Origin: Bacteroidetes bacterium ADurb.Bin145
GTDB taxonomy: Bacteria > Bacteroidota > Bacteroidia > Bacteroidales > VadinHA17
NCBI GenBank assembly: GCA_002070505.1
Contig: MWDJ01000002.1
Span: 186,001 to 250,000 of the forward strand
Length of the DNA stretch: 64,000 nt
Direction: 5' to 3'
Part shown: positions 8,922-16,786 of the stretch, in pieces
How positions within the stretch are numbered: the stretch's first letter is position 1
Layout of the letters: the number at the start of each line of letters is the position of its first letter
Notes under the pieces: model-generated
The model's database searches: none
The model's input: only the letters and a program-made list of their open reading frames with translations
Told to the model about the DNA's origin: nothing
Position numbers and translations under genes: made by a program

Positions 8922-9208
8922 ATATGAGTATCAGGAATCATTAATGCTATTTAAAAAATCGCTTGAAAATCAATTTATCAACCCCTACCCTTTATACACA
9001 TCTTTCTTTTATTCTCTGCCGAAAGGAGGAGATCCCTCACTCGTTAATCCTTCGTACACTCAGGATTTACTCGTTCGGGATGACACGGTCTCCTTGGGGA
9101 TAAGGGGGAATGAGGCCGGGGTAGACGAAGAACCGATCCTGATTCATCGGGAGAGCTCGGCGCAGCCAAAATCAATGAAATATTGTGTATGATCCCTGAT
9201 ACTCATAT
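8922..9208. mobile_element. MITE-like segment with 21-bp imperfect terminal inverted repeats
   Basis: The left end (8922-8942, ATATGAGTATCAGG...) matches the reverse complement of the right end (9188-9208) at 19 of 21 positions. The interior has no coding capacity and contains repeat copy E1. The size of 287 bp and the paired ends suit a miniature inverted-repeat element. No target-site duplication could be assigned with confidence, so mobility is inference. Confidence 0.4.
9127..9175 (+). repeat. 49-bp dispersed hairpin repeat, copy E1
   Basis: Matches copy E2 at 60121-60169 in 42 of 49 positions. The core is a short hairpin, CCTGAT..ATCGGG. Its innermost pair is T-A where E2 has C-G, so pairing is kept despite the changes. 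Confidence 0.65.
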
Positions 9209-9261
9209 AAAAAAATAATTGAATTCTTTATCTCTTCAGAAAACCGATACCGGATTTTGTG

Positions 9262-9269
9262 TATGTTTG
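9262..9269 (+). promoter_or_regulatory. -7 box (TATGTTTG) upstream of the GH43 gene
   Basis: Exact TAnnTTTG match, 57 bases before the ATG at 9326. No clear -33 element at the expected spacing. Confidence 0.33.
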
Positions 9270-9325
9270 AGTAATAATTCTTAAAAATTGATTAGCTGAT
9301 CGTTCAAAACTAATATTGATTTATC

Positions 9326-10483
9326 ATGAAAAAAATTTTCAATCTCTCATTGGCTGCTTTCTTATTTATAATCCTGATGGCTTGCAACCTCATTAATTCT
9401 ACTGCTCAGGCACAATCAGGTCAAAAGAAACCTCTTGTTCCTGGAGAACAGGCTCCACCTGCTGATCCGGGACAGAGGAATTTCGGCGGGATGCAGCCTC
9501 CTGCAGGTACTCAGGGGCAGAAGCCTCCGCAAAGATTGCCGCGGCCTGAACCAAAAATCACTACTGTTTCTCTTGATGATCTTTCAATGAGTGATCCCTT
9601 TATCTATCCGGATGAAAAAACCAAAACTTATTATCTGACAGGTACAGGTGGACGTTTGTATAAAAGCAAGGATCTTAAGATGTGGACAGGTCCATACTCG
9701 ATAATAGATCTCACAGGGACATGGATGGATGGGCTCTTTGTTGCAGCCGGAGAGATCCATCATATCGGCAATAAGTATTATTATGCCGGCACCTGGAGCG
9801 ACCACAGTACTTTGATACAGGTTGTCCCCCGTCGTTACAACGTGCCCCGCAACCAGACTCAGTTATTGGTTGGTGATTCTCCAGAAGGTCCTTTTAAACC
9901 ATTGGTCCAGGAACGCGAATTCTGCCTGGGTCCGGAAGACTGGGATATAATCGACGGTACTCTTTACACTGAAAACGATACCACATACATGGTGATCGTT
10001 CATGAATGGACCCAACTCATCGACGGAACAATGGATTATATGCCTCTTTCAAAGGATCTGACTCATCGTACCGCTGAACCGACAACCATCTTTCGTGCAA
10101 GTGAAGCAGCCTGGTCTAAAGAAATGAACAGCATTGGCGAGGCTACTTTTGGTTTGAAAATGCCGGGATGGGTCACAGACGGACCCCAGATGTTCAGAAC
10201 AAAAACAGGGAAACTGGGTATGCTATGGTCAAGCTGGGGAGAAAACAGGTATGCCCAGGGCGTAGCCTATTCTGCTTCAGGAAAGCTCAAAGGTCCATGG
10301 ATACAGGAAGAAAAAGCATTCAAGGGAGACAACTCAGGACATGGAATGCTATTCAGAACTTTTGAAGGAAAACTCCTCTTTATTATACATCATTCCGAAG
10401 GGAACGGCCCAAGAAAGCCGCAAATTTATGAGGCCGACGACTCAGGCGATAAACTGTTACTCGGAAACAGATATAATCCCTGA
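9326..10483 (+). CDS. GH43-family glycoside hydrolase lipoprotein
   Basis: 385 residues with a lipoprotein signal (LMAC, Cys20). A Pro/Gly/Gln-rich linker (about 30-77) is followed by a five-bladed-propeller GH43 domain. The general-base Asp is in SMSDPFIYPD (Asp90) and the second Asp in IIDGTLY (Asp210). The third position, usually Glu in an EAP-type motif, reads TDGP (Asp285). That variant occurs in GH43-like enzymes annotated as arabinosidases in this phylum, so it may be functional. The expected role is trimming of arabinose- or xylose-containing glycans at the cell surface. It stands alone, with no SusC/SusD pair nearby. Substrate is not assignable from sequence. Confidence 0.82.
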   Translation: MKKIFNLSLAAFLFIILMACNLINSTAQAQSGQKKPLVPGEQAPPADPGQRNFGGMQPPAGTQGQKPPQRLPRPEPKITTVSLDDLSMSDPFIYPDEKTKTYYLTGTGGRLYKSKDLKMWTGPYSIIDLTGTWMDGLFVAAGEIHHIGNKYYYAGTWSDHSTLIQVVPRRYNVPRNQTQLLVGDSPEGPFKPLVQEREFCLGPEDWDIIDGTLYTENDTTYMVIVHEWTQLIDGTMDYMPLSKDLTHRTAEPTTIFRASEAAWSKEMNSIGEATFGLKMPGWVTDGPQMFRTKTGKLGMLWSSWGENRYAQGVAYSASGKLKGPWIQEEKAFKGDNSGHGMLFRTFEGKLLFIIHHSEGNGPRKPQIYEADDSGDKLLLGNRYNP

Positions 10484-10526
10484 TCATTTAAGAGAAGACG
10501 CTGTCTGAGAATTATTTAATAACCTG

Positions 10527-11315
10527 TTAAAATCTCACACCGAATGTAAGGCCGAATCGTAGTCCTCCCCACGGACCGTCAAAGTCCAGTTTGACATCAT
10601 TACTTGTAGTGCTGATATTATACTTGAACATTGGGATATCGGCTTCACCCAGGTTTTCATTCATCTCATCCTTAATATTCTGCTGATCCTCCAATGTCAT
10701 TGCCTGGGAAGAGGTCCCGGATACATTCCCTGAGCTCACACCGAAATGTGGCCCAAAAATCCAGAAATCAAGGCATAGATTCTTGCCTAATGCCCACTGG
10801 TTTCCTATCATTAAGCCTCCGGTATGTGATTTCACATCAGCAGACAGTATTATTGTAAGGTCTTCGTCTTCATCGTTTACTGTCTCATATTTTATATTCT
10901 TAGCATTATAACTGCCATATCTGTAGAAGAGGGAAAGATAAAAGCCCTTTCCGTATTTCTTCTTTCCGGGATAGTATCTTAATTCCGGAGTAATTGCATA
11001 ATTGGTTATTGACAGGTTTTCAATTATCTCCTTTTCATCAGGTTCAGTTATGTCAGCGATATTAAATATCAGGTTTTTGTAAGGGAGACCTGTCTCAGGC
11101 ATTACCCTGAACGATATTCCCGCAGAAAAATCTTTTGAGAGAACCCTCTCATACTGAACCGAATAGTTCTTGATCAGAAGAGATGTAAGATTTACCTTGA
11201 CGAAGTTCATTGAAGTCTTTTCCCCGTCATCTTGAGTGAGTGAGTACCCATCCTGTACATTCAGAAGGAAGATAATACAGGCTGCAAACAAAACAGTAAG
11301 CACCTTTAGTTTCAT
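10527..11315 (-). CDS. outer-membrane beta-barrel protein (DUF3575-like)
   Basis: 262 residues from the ATG at 11315; a TTG 9 bases further upstream is less likely. The signal peptide ends near GYSL. The body has alternating amphipathic strands (VQYERVLSKDFSAGISFRV, ITPELRYYPG, GFYLSLFYRYG, GLMIGNQWALG) and a terminal aromatic residue after RFGLTFGVRF, the usual signature of a C-terminal beta-barrel strand for BAM insertion. The NLTSLLIKNYSVQYER segment resembles DUF3575 proteins of Bacteroidota. No enzymatic residues are seen. It is convergent with the GH43 gene, 43 bases apart. Confidence 0.72.
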   Translation of the reverse strand: MKLKVLTVLFAACIIFLLNVQDGYSLTQDDGEKTSMNFVKVNLTSLLIKNYSVQYERVLSKDFSAGISFRVMPETGLPYKNLIFNIADITEPDEKEIIENLSITNYAITPELRYYPGKKKYGKGFYLSLFYRYGSYNAKNIKYETVNDEDEDLTIILSADVKSHTGGLMIGNQWALGKNLCLDFWIFGPHFGVSSGNVSGTSSQAMTLEDQQNIKDEMNENLGEADIPMFKYNISTTSNDVKLDFDGPWGGLRFGLTFGVRF

Positions 11316-11501
11316 TTTTGACAATGTGTTAGGTTCATAAATTGTTGTATTTAAGTAAATTTAAACAATATTTTTCATACCGAAAAATAATTTTAAGCCT
11401 GGCCGTTCAGCGTAAAAGTCTGTTACAGCTGAATTTTAAACCTCATCGGTTTTTAATAACCCACTGTCAGACAAAATTTCAACAGAAGATTGAAAACTAT
11501 C

Positions 11502-11532
11502 TTTTGTCTGATAAATGTAATTCCTATCTTAG
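11502..11532 (+). promoter_or_regulatory. promoter of the first PQQ-propeller gene
   Basis: TTTTG at 11502-11506 and TATCTTAG at 11525-11532 are separated by 18 bases, a near-consensus Bacteroidota -33/-7 pair (one mismatch in the -7 box). It precedes the ATG at 11563 by 30 bases and supports that start over the upstream in-frame codon. Confidence 0.5.
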
Positions 11533-11562
11533 CCACGATTGAAAATTCTTAGTACAATAATC

Positions 11563-12840
11563 ATGAAATTAAGCTTTCATAATTTCCCCTTATCGTTTCT
11601 GACTGCTCTGCTGATACTGTTATCACTGCAATGTAACAACGCTGATTCCCAGAAGCTGTCAAACTGGCCCTGTTTTCATGGTGCGGATCGTACAAATAAA
11701 TCAATTGAAACCGGGCTCCTGAAGAAGTGGCCGGCAGGCGGACCAAAACTGCTTTTTACAATCAGCGGACTGGGAGATGGTTACAGCTCAGTTTCATTCG
11801 GAGAAGGTATGATATTCACAGCCGGGAAATCAAAGGATCTGAGCTACGTATTTGCCTTTGATCTGAACGGCAAACCTGTATGGAGCAGTCCTAATGGCAA
11901 ATCCTGGTCAACAACAGCATCCTGGGCTTCATCATATACCGGTCCAAGAAGTACTCCGACATATGACAACGGAAGACTGTACTGCCTTAGTGAAGCGGGA
12001 AGACTGGCTGTATATGATGCAAAGACAGGAAAGGAGATATGGGCTAAAGATCTCCCGAAAGAATTTGATGCTCCTCAGACTGAATATGGATATGCTGAAT
12101 CGGTTTACATTGAGGGCAACAGGATATATGTGCGTCCCTCAGGTAAAAAGGGATTCCAGGTATGCCTCAACAAGGATGATGGCAAACTGATCTGGGCAAA
12201 TACTGATATCCCGGGTGTAGAAGGATATACCTCGGCTGTTGTCTTTGATTTCGGAGGATTCAGACATTTAACAGGAGCGAGTGCAGACTGCTATTATGGA
12301 GTTGATATCGCCACGGGGAAATTACTCTGGAAGGTTGATTTCAAGAATAAGCAGGGGCTTAACCTCACTGATGTTGTTGTTGAAAACGGACATGTTTATA
12401 TTACAAGCGACTATGGAAAGGGAAGCATGCTTATAAGGTTGAAAAGGTCAGGCAATGCTTTCGAAACAGAAACAGTCTGGGAATCTGCGCTTTTAGACAA
12501 TCATCATGGAGGAGTCATACTGCATAACGGACACCTGTACGGCTCGGGCACTAATTCAAGAGGCTGGTTTTGCCTTGATTTTCTTACCGGCAAACAGATG
12601 TGGAATCAGATAAGAGGCAAAGGATCCATCACATATGCTGAAGGGATGCTATATCTTCTTGATGAAAGAAGTGGTGTTATGAGTCTGATCAAGGCATCTC
12701 CCGAAAAATATGAACTCATGGGTGAATTCACTGTACCGAAAGGAGGTGAAAGTATGTATTGGGCTCACCCGGTTATCTCTGGAAAACGTCTCTATGTGAG
12801 ACACTGGGATAAGGTTTTCGTGTATGATATCGGTATATGA
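11563..12840 (+). CDS. exported PQQ-like beta-propeller protein
   Basis: 425 residues from the ATG at 11563. The N-terminus is a signal peptide ending near SLQCNNADSQ; Cys may be lipidated. The body has at least four PQQ-type blade repeats of the form xxxDxxTGKxxW (YDAKTGKEIW, LNKDDGKLIW, VDIATGKLLW, LDFLTGKQMW), as in BamB and quinoprotein dehydrogenases. No quinoprotein catalytic residues can be pinned down, so it is more likely a scaffold or binding propeller than an alcohol dehydrogenase. A second, related propeller lies at 19.3 kb; both open with a WPxF/WSQF-type segment and GPRSTP. The stop codon is followed at once by a period-8 tandem array. Confidence 0.8.
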   Translation: MKLSFHNFPLSFLTALLILLSLQCNNADSQKLSNWPCFHGADRTNKSIETGLLKKWPAGGPKLLFTISGLGDGYSSVSFGEGMIFTAGKSKDLSYVFAFDLNGKPVWSSPNGKSWSTTASWASSYTGPRSTPTYDNGRLYCLSEAGRLAVYDAKTGKEIWAKDLPKEFDAPQTEYGYAESVYIEGNRIYVRPSGKKGFQVCLNKDDGKLIWANTDIPGVEGYTSAVVFDFGGFRHLTGASADCYYGVDIATGKLLWKVDFKNKQGLNLTDVVVENGHVYITSDYGKGSMLIRLKRSGNAFETETVWESALLDNHHGGVILHNGHLYGSGTNSRGWFCLDFLTGKQMWNQIRGKGSITYAEGMLYLLDERSGVMSLIKASPEKYELMGEFTVPKGGESMYWAHPVISGKRLYVRHWDKVFVYDIGI

Positions 12841-12845
12841 AAAGT

Positions 12846-12949
12846 AGTCTGATAGTCCCAGAGTCTCAGAGTCTTAGAGTCAACGCTTCAACGCTTCAAC
12901 GCTTCAACGCTTCAACGTTTCAATGTTTTAATGTTTCAACCTTTCGCCT
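12846..12949 (+). repeat. period-8 degenerate tandem array after the PQQ-propeller stop
   Basis: Thirteen consecutive 8-nt units without a phase shift. The first five are of the AGTCnnAG/AGTCAACG type, then CTTCAACG four times, then diverged TTTCAATG-like units. It starts 5 bases after the stop codon. The period is strict although the sequence drifts along the array. Confidence 0.8.
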
Positions 12950-13075
12950 CTTCGTTATCCTGATGTGTCAGGTTAATAATATGTTAATCTGCCTTTTCAC
13001 GGGAACCAAAAGCCGTTATGAATTGTCTTTATAACGAAGAAACAAAACAGAATAATAACTTAAAAGTAGAGCAAT

Positions 13076-13573
13076 ATGAAAAGAAACGTAAAAATTCTGG
13101 TAATCATGCTTATTCTGACAGTGACAGGAAGCATGACTCTCGATGCACAGCCGGGCATGAGAGGAATGAGAGGAATGAGACCGGATTCAACTTTTAAAGG
13201 CAGGATGGAGATGCCGCGAATGGAGATGCGTCGCGGAATGGGAAGGATGAACGATAATTTTATACCTCCCGCCGGAATGAGGAACAGGCAGCAGGGTTTT
13301 GGTCAGCGTGGAATGATGCGTCAGCCCGGAAGAGGAATGCGCCCCGGGATGGCAGGTCTTAATAACATCCCAAACCTCACCGACAAGCAAAAGAAGGATA
13401 TCGCAGATCTGAAAGGCAAACAGCAGGCTGAAATGGAAAAGCTCAGGATAGACATGCAGGCGAAGATGAAAGAGCTTAGGGAAGCACACAGGGCAAAGGT
13501 CATGAGTCTTCTTACTCCAGAGCAGAAGAAATGGGTTGAAGAAAACACTCCCGCTACTGAGAGCCGGAAATAA
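13076..13573 (+). CDS. Spy/CpxP-like (LTXXQ) periplasmic protein
   Basis: 165 residues with a signal peptide (cleavage near LDAQ). The first half is Met/Arg/Gly-rich low complexity (repeated GMRGM, MEMPRMEM and GMRP). The second half is helical with the two hallmark segments LTDKQKKDIADL (about 102-113) and LTPEQKKWVEE (about 146-156), separated by a charged helix. Relatives are ATP-independent periplasmic chaperones or metal-stress sensors of the Spy/CpxP/ZraP group. The Met-rich part could bind copper, but that is inference. A strong hairpin terminator follows. Confidence 0.78.
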   Translation: MKRNVKILVIMLILTVTGSMTLDAQPGMRGMRGMRPDSTFKGRMEMPRMEMRRGMGRMNDNFIPPAGMRNRQQGFGQRGMMRQPGRGMRPGMAGLNNIPNLTDKQKKDIADLKGKQQAEMEKLRIDMQAKMKELREAHRAKVMSLLTPEQKKWVEENTPATESRK

Positions 13574-13595
13574 GATCTGATTACCGGTTAATCGG

Positions 13596-13629
13596 AAAAA
13601 GCGGCTTCAAAAAAAGAAGCCGCTTTTTT
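13596..13629 (+). terminator. bidirectional Rho-independent terminator
   Basis: Perfect 13-bp stem AAAAAGCGGCTTC / GAAGCCGCTTTTT around a 7-A loop. The T-run serves the rightward Spy-like gene and the A-run serves the leftward gene ending at 13634. Confidence 0.92.
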
Positions 13630-13633
13630 AGTT

Positions 13634-14359
13634 TCATCTCTGATACGGTGCACCAGGGGTATCTCCGCTGCTGATGAGAAGATACTTCTCCAGAAGCTTC
13701 TTTATGAATTTGTGTATTTCGTAAGTCAGATAATTCAACGGCTTGTTGGATAATTTATTAGCAACAGTATAATTCAAATATAACCAATCCTTGTAAGCCT
13801 TATATTTAGTCTTATAAGTGGCAGATATTCTTTCCAGCAGCTCTTCATCATTATACTTATGGGGTATGCCATAGATAAGAGGCAGGTCTTCGTAAATGAA
13901 TTCATTAAACTCCTCGATAATTGCTTTCCTGTACCTGAACAGATTCAGTTTCTTTAATGCAAGGTTCCAACCTGTATCATCGGGTGATAAATTGATGTTA
14001 TCATCAGGATTGACAACATAAGGTGAGGACTGGATTTTCTTTTTATAGTAAAATGGCGCCATTGAAGGAAAAAGAAGAAGATCTTTTGCAATCTCGAAGG
14101 CAAAAGCTTCAAGGCTATGGATCAAAAAAGCTTTATAATGAGGGTTTTTATAAGTAATGCATATTTTAGCCTGCAGATCCCTTAGTTCTGACAGATGGCA
14201 CAGATAATCGAACTGATCAGAGGGATCAGGAAGGTATAAAGAGGCTTTTCTGCAAGCCCTGAGAGCACTTTTGTTGTCTTTCTGACGTAAAAATGAGTTA
14301 CTCTCCTTAATTGCAGCCCGAAACGACAAACTTCTTTCTTCCTGTTCAATTTTTACCAT
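13634..14359 (-). CDS. hypothetical helical cytoplasmic protein
   Basis: 241 residues, no signal peptide or membrane segment. The N-terminal half (10-60) looks like a helical-hairpin/TPR-like segment (SFLRQKDNKSALRACRKAS...). The rest is rich in Lys, Tyr and Leu, with a final amphipathic helix (IHKFIKKLLEKYLL). I do not recognise a family. It stands alone, in opposite orientation to the Spy-like gene with which it shares a terminator. Confidence 0.6.
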   Translation of the reverse strand: MVKIEQEERSLSFRAAIKESNSFLRQKDNKSALRACRKASLYLPDPSDQFDYLCHLSELRDLQAKICITYKNPHYKAFLIHSLEAFAFEIAKDLLLFPSMAPFYYKKKIQSSPYVVNPDDNINLSPDDTGWNLALKKLNLFRYRKAIIEEFNEFIYEDLPLIYGIPHKYNDEELLERISATYKTKYKAYKDWLYLNYTVANKLSNKPLNYLTYEIHKFIKKLLEKYLLISSGDTPGAPYQR

Positions 14360-14617
14360 CGGAACAATTATAAATTCACTACAAATGCCTTCCAGCCTTA
14401 AGGATACTGACCTGACTCTTTAAAATTACACAACAGTCCGGGAGAATTCAATAATTTTCTGAAAAATATGTGTCCCTTATCCTAAATTCCTGATCCTGAT
14501 CTATCTTATGACCTCAGATAAGTACTCAAAACCGGAACATTCTTTTATAAAGATCGTATAATATATTAATATCTGGATTAAACATTATTTGCTAGTGAGA
14601 ACAAAAAAAATACTACA

Positions 14618-14788
14618 ATGGATGATTTTAGCCCGGTATATTGGATCGTATATGTTTTCATGGCCGTTTTTCTTGGATTCATGGTCTGGGAAATAATTAA
14701 AATGATCATATCTGTAATTACCGGCAGATATCGCAAAGAATCCAAAAAAAAGAGTGTTAAACCTTACCAGGCCCGTCAGTTTCGTTGA
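14618..14788 (+). CDS. small membrane protein, 56 residues
   Basis: ATG to TGA, MDDFSPVYWIVYVFMAV at the start. One strongly hydrophobic membrane segment (about 7-34) is followed by a basic Lys/Arg-rich tail (TGRYRKESKKKS). The 3' 32 bases overlap the 3' end of the convergent Nudix gene. A positive-inside topology would put the tail in the cytoplasm. No family is recognised and the call depends on composition alone, though length, start and topology are sensible for a small membrane protein. Confidence 0.5.
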   Translation: MDDFSPVYWIVYVFMAVFLGFMVWEIIKMIISVITGRYRKESKKKSVKPYQARQFR

Positions 14789-15176
14789 TATAATCCATCA
14801 CTACTTCCCTGAGAATATTAGCGAAATTAACATGCGGGATCTCGCTTCTCTTAAAGTATTGAGGCCTTTCTCCTTCAAATAATGTCATATCCTCTATCGG
14901 GATATTGATCCTGCCGGCAAAAATAAATTTTTCATTTGGATACGCATCTCCTGTGAGACATTCATACCTTTTAAAGAACCGGAACTCACCGAGGGTGATG
15001 CCCAATTCTTCCTTCACTTCCCGAATAAGAGCCTCCTCAGTAGTCTCGCCCTCCTCAACATGTCCTCCAAAAAGATCCCAGCAGTTAGGAAAGGGAATCC
15101 CGGGTTTGTTATCACGCAGGTAAAGCAACAATTCGTTATTGTCGTTTTCCAGGATTATGGCTGCAATTTTCTTCAA
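14757..15176 (-). CDS. Nudix hydrolase
   Basis: 139 residues. The Nudix box Gx5Ex7REUxEExGU is perfect from Gly38 to Ile60 (E44, R52, E53, E56, E57). This is the Mg-binding helix that hydrolyses nucleoside diphosphates linked to another group. The N-terminal AAIILENDNNELLLYLRD is the usual first strand, and GGHVEEGE is typical of MutT-like or NTP-type members. The start is TTG at 15176 with an in-frame stop just before it. Its 3' end overlaps a small convergent gene. The exact substrate is not assignable. Confidence 0.88.
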   Translation of the reverse strand: MKKIAAIILENDNNELLLYLRDNKPGIPFPNCWDLFGGHVEEGETTEEALIREVKEELGITLGEFRFFKRYECLTGDAYPNEKFIFAGRINIPIEDMTLFEGERPQYFKRSEIPHVNFANILREVVMDYINETDGPGKV

Positions 15177-15327
15177 TTACAATGAAATGATCACAAGGTA
15201 ATAAATATACAAAAAAAGTAAGTTTTTTAAGGGATCATTGTTCTTAATTATTATTCTTTGATTACTGATTCAATTTTAATCTGATTTCACTAAAATTGTA
15301 TATTAAATCCAATCCGAAAACTAAACC

Positions 15328-15846
15328 ATGGAATATTACGATCTTATCCGTTCCCGTGAGAGTGTAAGGAATTACGATCCAAAACGGCCAGTTCCCGCGG
15401 ATATCCTCACAAGGATCCTTGATGCGGGGCGCCTTGCTCCATCAGCCTGCAATTACCAGCCCTGGAAGTTCCTCGTGATCTCATCACGGGAAATGCTTGA
15501 AAAGGCAGGAAAATGTTATCCACGTGACTGGTTCAGGGATGCTCCGCATATCCTGGTAATCGCCGGACTGAAAGATCAGGCATGGGTCAGAAAATATGAT
15601 GGATATAACTCCATTGAAACGGATCTGGCAATAGCCATGACGCACATTATACTTGCTGCTGAAAATGAAGGTATTGCCACCTGCTGGATCGAAGCTTACG
15701 ATCCTGCTGCACTAAGGGAGGCACTACAAATCCCTGGTAATCAGGTTATCTTCGGGATCACTCCACTGGGTTATCCAAAGTCAGGCTATAAGAAAAGCGG
15801 TGTAAAGCAGAGAAAACCTCTTGATAATATCGTGGAATTTCTTTGA
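15328..15846 (+). CDS. nitroreductase-family FMN oxidoreductase
   Basis: 172 residues, the short form of the family. The FMN-binding start RSRESVRNYDPKRPVP and the segment RLAPSACNYQPWKFLVI (about 32-48) are characteristic. IETDLAIAMTHIILAAENEGIATCWIE (positions about 90-116) is the dimer-interface helix plus cofactor-shielding region. Known members use FMN and NAD(P)H to reduce nitroaromatics, quinones or flavins. Natural substrate unknown. Single gene, convergent with the D-lyxose isomerase gene 41 bases away. Confidence 0.88.
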   Translation: MEYYDLIRSRESVRNYDPKRPVPADILTRILDAGRLAPSACNYQPWKFLVISSREMLEKAGKCYPRDWFRDAPHILVIAGLKDQAWVRKYDGYNSIETDLAIAMTHIILAAENEGIATCWIEAYDPAALREALQIPGNQVIFGITPLGYPKSGYKKSGVKQRKPLDNIVEFL

Positions 15847-15887
15847 TAGTATTTTTGAACTTTACCGCTTATTCGTCCTCAAAAACA

Positions 15888-16562
15888 TTATAAATATTTC
15901 GGATAATCCTTTACGAGTAAATGCACCGGTTCCACATCTTCCTCTATCGCAGGGAATCGTCCTGTTTCATCGAGGAACCTGTTGTCGCTGTCATCATCAT
16001 TGACCATGCTCACCTCACCGATGAGAACTTTGCCCTTCCCCTGCTCGCCATAAAAACGGTGGTATAACCTCGGGGGCAGACAAATGCTCTGTCCCGGTTT
16101 AAGAACCACACGACCTCCGGCACCGACTTTTGTCAGTACTCCGTCGATGCTCACTGTCAGGTCCTCATCAGATAGTTTATCATCAGGTGTCGATTTCCAG
16201 AGTTCAATTACAAGGTTCCCTCCTCCCCTGTTTATTATGTCCTCAGTCTTGTCCCAGTGAAAATGAGAAGGTGTCACCTGTTTCTCATCCGAGATCATTA
16301 TCTTTTCACAGTATAGCTTATCGCGTTTTGCTAAATTCCCGTTTCGTATCGTGAATAGAGTTAATCCCTGTTTCCGGAAATCACCGCTTCCGAAATCGGT
16401 GATATCCCAGCCAAGCCTGTTGTCGATTATCTCCGAACATCTTTCATAAGCGCCTTTCCACATGCCGGGTGTCCAGAATGCCCATTCAGGTAACATGAAC
16501 TGCCTTGAGCTGAAGAACATTTTAGCATTATTGATTATTGAATTTATTTCACTTCGTTTCAT
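15888..16562 (-). CDS. D-lyxose ketol-isomerase
   Basis: 224 residues, close to full length for the D-lyxose isomerase (DUF1498) family, opening with the characteristic MKRSEINSII. This is a cupin-fold enzyme. Likely metal ligands are in PSHFHWDKTED (His100, His102, Glu107) with His168 in PPRLYHRFYGE. The family interconverts D-lyxose and D-xylulose and also acts on D-mannose/D-fructose. It lies downstream of a YhcH-like gene on the same strand, 224 bases apart; both handle sugars, which suggests a small sugar-salvage group. A perfect inverted repeat in the gap could be an operator. Confidence 0.88.
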   Translation of the reverse strand: MKRSEINSIINNAKMFFSSRQFMLPEWAFWTPGMWKGAYERCSEIIDNRLGWDITDFGSGDFRKQGLTLFTIRNGNLAKRDKLYCEKIMISDEKQVTPSHFHWDKTEDIINRGGGNLVIELWKSTPDDKLSDEDLTVSIDGVLTKVGAGGRVVLKPGQSICLPPRLYHRFYGEQGKGKVLIGEVSMVNDDDSDNRFLDETGRFPAIEEDVEPVHLLVKDYPKYL

Positions 16563-16649
16563 AACTCATTTAATGTGTTTTAAATATATTGTTATGTTTG
16601 ATGAATTTCAAATTCAAATATAATTAAAACGTCATGAAGAACCTCCATG

Positions 16650-16663
16650 TTCCCGCTATCGGG
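16650..16663. repeat. small hairpin similar to the E1/E2 core
   Basis: TCCCGCTATCGGGA, a 5-bp perfect stem with a 4-nt loop, inside a longer CCATG...CATGG pair. It resembles the TCCCGA..TCGGGA core of the E1/E2 repeats but lacks their flanks. Confidence 0.35.
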
Positions 16664-16729
16664 ACCGTGGCCTACATGGTGAATTTCTTTTTTTAACTAC
16701 GGATTGACACGTATATTTATAAAACTGTA

Positions 16730-16764
16730 AGCGGTATACCGCATATTACACGCAGTATACCGCT
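16730..16764. promoter_or_regulatory. perfect 10-bp inverted repeat, candidate operator
   Basis: AGCGGTATAC at 16730-16739 and its exact complement GTATACCGCT at 16755-16764, spacer 15. The left arm plus one base also contains the palindrome CGGTATACCG. It sits between the YhcH-like gene stop and the lyxose isomerase start. The spacing suits a dimeric regulator; there is no T-run, so a terminator is less likely. Confidence 0.4.
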
Positions 16765-16786
16765 CAAACGTTGTCATTCTATCGCT

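Larger units (their letters stand above)
8751..9325. other. 575-base intergenic region containing a MITE-like segment
   Basis: Lies between the divergent DUF4251 and GH43 genes. The middle 287 bases are bounded by terminal inverted repeats (separate entry), and the right part carries one copy of a 49-bp hairpin repeat. The open frame at 8944-9192 follows the repeat sequence and does not look like a protein. A -7 box for the GH43 gene lies at 9262. Confidence 0.5.

Noticed and set aside
8944..9192. 82-codon frame between DUF4251 and GH43 genes
   Set aside because: It lies inside the MITE-like segment and translates the repeat sequence, so protein coding is unlikely.
12846..12949. CRISPR array
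   Set aside because: Units are 8 nt, directly abutting and degenerate; there are no spacers and no cas genes.
12837..13034. 65-codon frame after the PQQ-propeller gene
   Set aside because: It only translates the period-8 array (repeated Ser/Thr/Leu/Gln/Arg/Phe pattern).
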